Shown piece by piece: positions 57,606 through 64,000 of a DNA stretch of 64,000 bases (within the stretch, counting starts at the first letter, position 1; each line of letters begins with the position of its first letter). Origin of the DNA: Henckelia pumila (Eukaryota > Streptophyta > Magnoliopsida > Lamiales > Gesneriaceae); the NCBI RefSeq assembly GCF_033568475.1, contig NC_133123.1, positions 17,842,622-17,906,621 on the forward strand. Direction: 5' to 3'. A program made the translations under genes and the position numbers. The notes below the pieces were generated by a model, which saw only the letters and a list, made by a program, of their open reading frames with translations, did not search any database and had not been told where the DNA came from.

Positions 57606-58746
57606 TTCCTGTTCTCGTAGTCGAATATGAAGTCGATCAATTGTGATTCACTACATTGTCTTTATGCTATCATATTTCGTGAATTAAATAATTTATTCTA
57701 ATTGATGGCTTCTTATAAAATAAAATAAAATAAAATAATATAATATAATAATAATCTTGCTATCAAATCAATGAGGATCCATCAAATATGAGAGTGGTTA
57801 AATTTCTATTTACCCTCCAAATTTCGTTAATCACACTCCAATCCCCAATCTACCTTTTAAATTCATTAAGAGACCAATATACCCCTTATTACTCTTATTA
57901 ATTTTTATAGCATATGCACCCCAATAAAATCTCACTAAATGTTTTTGTATTTTATTGATAAAATTTCATGACATGATTTGTATTTCTTTCATTTACTTTT
58001 TTTTTTTCCAATTTACTATAATTAAAAATATTTTCTACTTTCCTAAAAAAAAAAAAATTTCTACGACATGTTATTTTCATATAATACGTGTAATTATTAA
58101 ATGTGAATACATTCGATATTTATTCTAGTAAAATATTTTTAATTAGAATGAAGGAATGTTATTTATATCTAATTTTTATTTAAATCTTTTTTATTAATTT
58201 TTATTAGTTTTTTTGCCATAATTTCTCTAGTTTTTAATATAAATAGAATAATAGATTTAAAATTATAAAAGTTAAATTCAATTCATGAATAATAAAAACT
58301 TCAAATAAATTCTAAACTTTATTAATATTCAGCTTTTTCAGAATAATTATATATAAATGTATAGAATTTCAATTAAAAAATTTATCTTTTAAATTAAAAA
58401 ATGTTGAACTCAATAAAAAATTAATTTAATTAATTGAAAACACTTTTGAAAATATTATTTGGTTTCCATTAAAAATTTGAAAAGTTATGATATAACATGA
58501 GTTAATAAAAAAACAAATTAAGAGTTAAATAAATTTTGGAACACAGATGACATTATTTTATATTAAAAACTAAAGTAAATATTAAATATGTTATCACTTA
58601 ATATAATGATTACACGTATTATATGCAAATCTAAAATTTTGGAAAACTTGTTAGTAAATAAATTGCAAAAAAAATAATAATAAAAATAATAACTCAAATT
58701 GAAACGAAAATTCAAATTATAGAATTGTAATTGATAAAATGGAAAG
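57606..58746. other. AT-rich intergenic sequence
   Basis: Contains an AAAAT/AATAT microsatellite near 57716-57750. No gene or element end was recognised. Confidence 0.55.
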
Positions 58747-59169
58747 TGTTATATATAGATGATTTGTAGTTGATTGATTTGATTGAGATTTTCCTTTCTT
58801 TACAATAATCCTTCTACCCTATAAATAGAGGTGTTTAGTTCATATATTGGAGACTCTTTTTTTTCTATTACATTTCTCTAGTATTTCATTCTCTTCCTCC
58901 TTTTCTCCAACTAAATTTATAACACGTTATCAGCACGAGTGCTCTCATCAAGGTAGAGAGAAAAAAATATTATTATATTTGTATAAATGCTCTCGAAGAA
59001 GCACAATATTTAGATCTTATATTGATGTTCGTCGAAATCGCATAAGTTTTATTTTTTTATGTTCATGCTCCTAGTTAATTATTGATGTTCCTGGAGAAGC
59101 ATATCATTTAATTTTATGTTTATGTTCTTGATGTAACATAACATGTTTTTATATTGATACTTGATAGAT

Positions 59170-59720
59170 CTACGGATACAATATAAATATATAATGATTT
59201 AATCTTTCAATATTCCGGAAGAATATTGATACAGGATATAAAATTGTCAATATTGATAGATGATTTAAGATCTGACAATATTTCTGAAGAATATTGACTT
59301 GATAGCATGATATATTAATCATCAATATTCCGAAAAAATATTGATTTGATTTTAACAAAATAGTCAAACTTATGATTTAATATTTAAATCAGAGATTGTT
59401 TATATTCTTGAAGAATATTGATTCAAGATTTAAAATTGTATCTATATTTTGTAGATCTATCAATATTTCTTGAATGGATATTGATCCAAGATATAAAGTC
59501 TGTCAATATTTATTAAGAATCAAATTTTTGAGATTTGCCAAAATTCTAGAGAAATTTTGATATTTGATTTGTCAACGATAGTGATATAAGATCTAATATT
59601 CATCAATATTAACAAAGAATATTGATTCGAGATCTAACATATATCAATATTCTTGCAGAATTTTGATTAAAGATTCAAGATTTGCCTATATTCTTGAAGA
59701 ATATTAATTCAATACGAATT
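59170..59720. repeat. Dyad-symmetric repeats in the copia leader
   Basis: About ten degenerate copies of TCAATATTCTTGAAGAATATTGA, each a near-perfect palindrome, recur every 50-70 bp. They are separated by TTCAAGATTTAAAATT-type spacers. They occupy the place where a gag gene would be expected. Confidence 0.75.
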
Positions 59721-60125
59721 ATAAATATATTCTTGTTTTATTTAAGTTTTTTCATTATATCTTGACATGTATGATTATTATTTGCTTTCTTAATTTTATT
59801 GATTTAAGAAGTTGCTAATATTTTCTTTATGTAAACACAAATATTTGATTGATTAATAACTATGTCAACATGACAAGTTTATACACATTTTCATAGTCTA
59901 CATGATACCATGTTTATTTATATTTTATTTGCACAAATCGTGATCTATACCTTAGATAAATTTAACTTATTTATTTTTATGGGTATCTCATTATTTAATC
60001 TTTTTAGATGTTCACATCCTTCATGAAAATAATGATATAAGTTATAATATTTTGTTGCGTAAATTATATATGTCTTGGATGTAATTATCTTTGAGCTATA
60101 ACTTATCTAATTTATTTTTAGATTA

Positions 60126-61628
60126 ATGAAGGAATATCACGATGAATGTCTAGCCGATAGTGGTACAACGCACACCATCCTTCAAAGCAAAAGGTATTTT
60201 TTGGAATTAACATTAGCTGAAAATAATGTTATAACAATCTCGGGTGCATCAAAAATTATTGAAGGTTATGGGAAGACAAAAGTCATTTTACCAAATGAGA
60301 CAAGCCTGTATATTGAAAATGCACTCTATGTAAGCAAATCCAGTAGAAATTTGCTTAACTTTAAAGATATCCGTCGAAATGGATATCATATTGAAACATT
60401 AAATGCAAACAATGTTGAATACCTTTGCATTACATCTATTATATCTGGCCAGAAGCAGATAAAAGAAAGATTACGTGCACTTCCCTCAGGGATGTATTAC
60501 ACAATAATAAAATCAATTGAAGCAAATACAGTCACAAACAAGAAGTTTGTTGACAAAAAAAATTTTGTATTATGGAACGACCGACTTGGTCACCCTGGGA
60601 GTTCAATGATGCGAAGAATAATAAATAATTCTCGTGGATATCCCTTAAAGAACCAGAAGATTCTCTTACATGATGATTTTTCATGTGTGAATTGTTCACA
60701 AGGAAAATTAATTATAAGACATTCCCCAACAAAGGTTGATATTGAAATTCCAACCTTCTTGGAAAAAATTCATGGGGATATTTGTGGGCCTATACACCCA
60801 CCATGTGGATCATTTCGATACTTCATGGTATTGATTGATGCCTCAACTAGGTGTTCACATGTTAGTTTGTTAGCATCTCGAAATATAGCTTTTGCTAGAT
60901 TACTTGGGCAAATAATTAAATTACGTGCTCAGTTCCCTGATCACTCAATCAAGGCAGTTCGTCTTGATAATACTGCTCAATTCAAATCACAATCATTTGA
61001 TGAATTTTGTATGTCGATCAGGATTTTAGTTGAGCATTCAGTTGCTCATGTTCATACACAGAATGGTTTTGCAGAATCATTTATTAAACGATTGCAATTG
61101 ATTGCTAGGCCGCTACTCATGAAAACAAAACTACCATCTGCAGCTTGGGGTCATGCTATAATACACGCTGCATCATTGATTCGTGTGAGACCAACTAATT
61201 ACCACCAATACTCACCTTTGCAACTTGCATATGGTCAAGAACCTGAAGTTTCTCATTTTCGTGTATTTGGTTGTGCGGTACAAGTCCCTATCCCACCTAC
61301 ACAACGGACCAAAATGGGTCCACAATGTAGACTTGGAATTTACGTGGGATATGATTCATCATCTATCATTAGATATTTGGAACCTTTAACGGGTGATTTA
61401 TTTACTGCAAAATTTGCAGATTGTTACTTTGATGAAACTGGTTTTCCAACTCTAGGGGGAGCAAAGTTGTATCCTGAGGAACAACGAAAAATTTGTTGGA
61501 ATGAGAAAACATTATATCTCATTATGATCCCCGAAACAATCAATGTGAGCAAGAAGTTGAAAGAATTATTTATTTGCAAAGAATTGCAAATCAATTACCC
61601 GATGCTTTTGTTAATACAAAAAATGTGA
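60126..61628 (+). pseudogene. Copia pol, protease and integrase part
   Basis: A 500-codon frame carries the protease motif L-A-D-S-G-T-T-H-T. Next come the integrase zinc-binding region (L-W-N-D-R-L-G-H-P-G with C-V-N-C-S-Q-G-K) and the integrase core, with D-I-C-G-P-I, then D-A-S-T-R and a V-R-L-D-N-T-A-Q-F segment. The HTQNG-type end motif follows. Homology to copia continues past the stop at 61628 in another frame, so the frame is truncated. The element would not be autonomous. Confidence 0.88.
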
Positions 61629-63632
61629 CAAAATCATATACACAAGTAGAGAATACTCCGGTGAAGATTGATGTCCCTGTAGGACCATGTAATAAAGACC
61701 CGCAAACGAATCTAAAATACGCCAGAAGCGTGGTCGACCAATTGGTTCGAAGGATACGATACCTAGAAAAAGAAAGGTACAAGATAAAGAAGCAGTTACA
61801 GCTCCAGAAGAAGCAACTTTACATGATAAAACAAGAGAAATAAATGAAACAGATGTGGAAAACATGATTCATGAAGAATCATAATCACATGAAAATATCG
61901 AGATTTCGACAAATTATTTGATATCTCGTAAAATATGGGATCGAAGTAATACAAACATCGATGATGTTTTCACTCTAAACGTAGTCCTTGATATTATGCA
62001 AGACAATGATGATCCCGAACCACAATTTGTTAAAGATTTCCAACAAAGAAATGATTGGCCAAGATGGAAGGCGGCTATACAAACTGAATTAGATTCTTTA
62101 GAGAAACGTAGAGTGTTTGGGCCCGTAGTTCAAACACCTAAAAAATATAATCCTTGTAGGATACAAATGGGTGTTTGTACGAAAAAGAAATGAAGATGGC
62201 GAAATTGTAAGATATAAAGCCAGACTTGTAGCCCAAGGTTTCTCTCAGATACCTGGAATTGACTATGAGGAAACATACTCACCTGTAATGGATGCCACAA
62301 CTTTTTGATTCTTGATTAGCTTGGATGTATCAGAAAAATTGGACATGCGAATTATGGATGTGGTTACTGCATATTTATATGGTTCACTTGATAACGATAT
62401 ATACATGAAAATTCCTGAATGATTTAAGACATAAGAAGCAAGTGATACAATCCCTAAGACCATGTTCTCAATAAAACTGCAAAAGTCATTATATGGATTA
62501 AAATAATTCGGGCGCATGTGGTACAATCGCCTTAGTGAGTATTTATTACAAGAAGGTTACACAAACGATACTATTTGTCCATGCATTTTTACGAAAAAAA
62601 TGGATGAAGGTTTTGAAATCGTGGCAGTATATGTGGATGATCTAAATCTCATAGGAACTCACGAAGAGCTCACCAAAACTGCCAATTATTTAAAAAATGA
62701 ATTTGAGATGAAGGATTTGGGAAAGACAAAATTTTATCTTGGCTTGCAAATTGAACATTTACAAGAAGGAATATTTGTTCATCAATCCTCATACGTAGAA
62801 AAAATACTAAAACGATTTTACATGGATAAAGCACATCCATTAGCATCACCAATGGTCGTTAGATCACTTGACACCAAGAAAGATCTTTTTCGTCCACTTG
62901 AAGATGGAGAGAATATCATTGGTCCGGAAGTACCATATCTAAGTGCAATTGGTGCATTATCATATCTTGCAAATTTACCCGACCAGATATAGCTTTTTCT
63001 GTTAACCTTCTAGCAAGATATAGTTCTTCTCCAACCCGAAGACATTGGAATGGTGTAAAACATATATTTCGTTACCTTCGTGGTACAATTGACATGGGAT
63101 TATTTTATTCGAAAAAATCAAATTTCTCTTTAATAGGATATGCAGATGCAGGCTATCTTTCAGACCCACATAAAGCCAAATCCCAAAAGGGTTATGTGTT
63201 TACACGAGGGGACACCGCTATTTCATGGAAGTCGACAAAGCAAACTTTGACAGCGACATCATCTAATCACTCTGAGATCATTGCAATGCATGAAGCAAGT
63301 TGAAAATGTATATGGTTGAGATCTATAACTCAACATATTCAAGAATCATGTGGACTACCAACAACGAAAGATAGCCCGACGACTATTTTTGAAGATAATG
63401 CCGCTTGCATTGCACAACTAAAGGGAGGGTATATCAAAGGCGATCGAACGAAACACATTTCACCAAAGTTTTTCTACACGCACAAACTTCAGCAAAAAGG
63501 TGATATTGATGTCTAACAAATCCATTCAAGTGACAATGTAGCTGATTTATTCACAAATGCATTACCGACATCAACATTCAAGAAATTGGTGCAAAAGATA
63601 GGGATGCATCAATTAAAAGATATTCCGTGATT
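61629..63632 (+). pseudogene. Copia pol, reverse transcriptase and RNase H part, broken
   Basis: Homology continues through several frames. An RT start lies near 62020-62270 with a frame change near 62150 and in-frame stops near 62307, 62421, 62431 and 62503. The RT active site Y-V-D-D lies near 62630, a stop at 62990, then RNase H with Y-A-D-A-G-Y near 63140 and a final T-K-H-I-S-P-K-F-F near 63450. At least six nonsense or frame lesions show this copy is old. Confidence 0.87.
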
Positions 63633-63724
63633 GAAATCAGGGGGAGTATCAATTGTTGTACTCTTTTTCCTTCGTTCAGGTTTTTTCCACTGGATTTTAC
63701 TGACAAGGTTTTAACGAGACAACA

Positions 63725-64000
63725 TTGGACTCTTTGTTGTGAAAATTCCTCGCAAGCGTACGAGTGTCAATTTTTAATATAGTGAATAATTCAGATATCG
63801 ATCCCACAGGGAGTAAAATGAAAATATTTAGTACTTGTAATTAGAATAGTCTAAAATTTATCTAGAAAATCAAACTTTGAGAATTTTGCAATAAAATAAA
63901 TAATCAAAAGATTTTAGATAGTACGCACACAACTTTCAGGAATAATCAATCAGAGAATAATGGTCTAGAAGATTAGATTTCACCTGGTTTCAACAACAAT
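63725..64000. other. Start of another repeat, cut by window edge
   Basis: Sequence changes after the copia tail. It contains TCGCAAGCGTACGAGTGTCA and GATATCGATCCCACAGGGAG, words I associate with abundant plant LTR-element sequence, but the element could not be identified from this piece. Confidence 0.35.

Larger units (their letters stand above)
58747..63720 (+). mobile_element. Decayed Ty1/copia element with short LTR
   Basis: The 5' LTR (58747-58924) starts TGTTATATATAG and ends TTATAACA, with a TATAAATAG box at about 58820. It is followed at once by CGTTATCAGCACGAG, a primer-binding-like sequence seen in copia elements with short LTRs. Pol remnants run from 60126 to about 63630 and a purine tract (CAGGGGGAGTA) lies at about 63640. 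No 3' LTR was recognised before the sequence changes near 63725, and no gag is recognisable. Confidence 0.8.

Overview
The window is nuclear DNA of a flowering plant, almost certainly a eudicot. It is AT-rich, has interrupted plant genes with GT-AG introns, and is packed with plant transposon families: Ty1/copia and Ty3/gypsy LTR elements, a Cassandra-type TRIM, Helitrons, Mutator-like, hAT and PIF/Harbinger elements, and a fragment of an integrated pararetrovirus. I cannot name the species. Only two host genes look intact. Both are on the minus strand: a two-exon TMEM45/DUF716 membrane protein (4307-5883) and a six-exon MYB-CC (PHR1-like) transcription factor (25149-28124).

Layout: 1-2150 is the gag end and LTR of a gypsy element cut by the window edge. 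2480-4110 is a degenerate AT-rich repeat field. 4307-5883 is the TMEM45-like gene. 7320-7636 is a hAT MITE with an 8-bp target duplication. 8494-11892 is a tandem duplication of a broken hypothetical (Ulp1/DUF1985-like?) gene segment. Its first copy contains a complete Cassandra-type TRIM whose LTRs carry 5S-rRNA-like sequence, and the second copy keeps the empty insertion site. 12683-12803 is a foldback MITE, 12843-14095 an LTR-like piece and 14334-14920 a hAT element with a perfect 8-bp target duplication. 15293-23769 appears to be two related Helitrons, one inserted just inside the 5' end of the other, carrying a decayed PIF1-like helicase and large arrays of a satellite with a unit of about 117 bp.

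25149-28900 is the MYB-CC gene and its upstream region, which holds two P1BS-type palindromes and two G-boxes. 29239-29767 is a PIF/Harbinger remnant interrupted by a gypsy LTR (29768-31561). 33036-41576 is a complete, young copia element with an ATATT target duplication. 41847-50600 is a partial duplicate of the MYB-CC gene, interrupted by a 7.6-kb Mutator-like element (42838-50437). That element encodes a FAR1-type transposase with three visible lesions and itself holds a 2.6-kb solo LTR in a transposase intron. 50820-51128 is an exon fragment of an organellar peptide chain release factor, split by a 95-bp Harbinger MITE. 51465-53480 is a long-TIR non-autonomous element. 53713-55651 is a broken endogenous caulimovirid fragment. 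56043-56425 is a short Helitron, and 56680-57597 holds two hAT-related elements. 58747-63720 is a decayed copia element preceded by dyad-symmetric repeats, and the window ends in another unidentified repeat.

The region is best read as an insertion-rich intergenic landscape around two housekeeping or regulatory genes. Its value lies in recoverable insertion order, paralogous empty sites and target duplications rather than in a gene cluster. I saw no operon-like or defence-like system.
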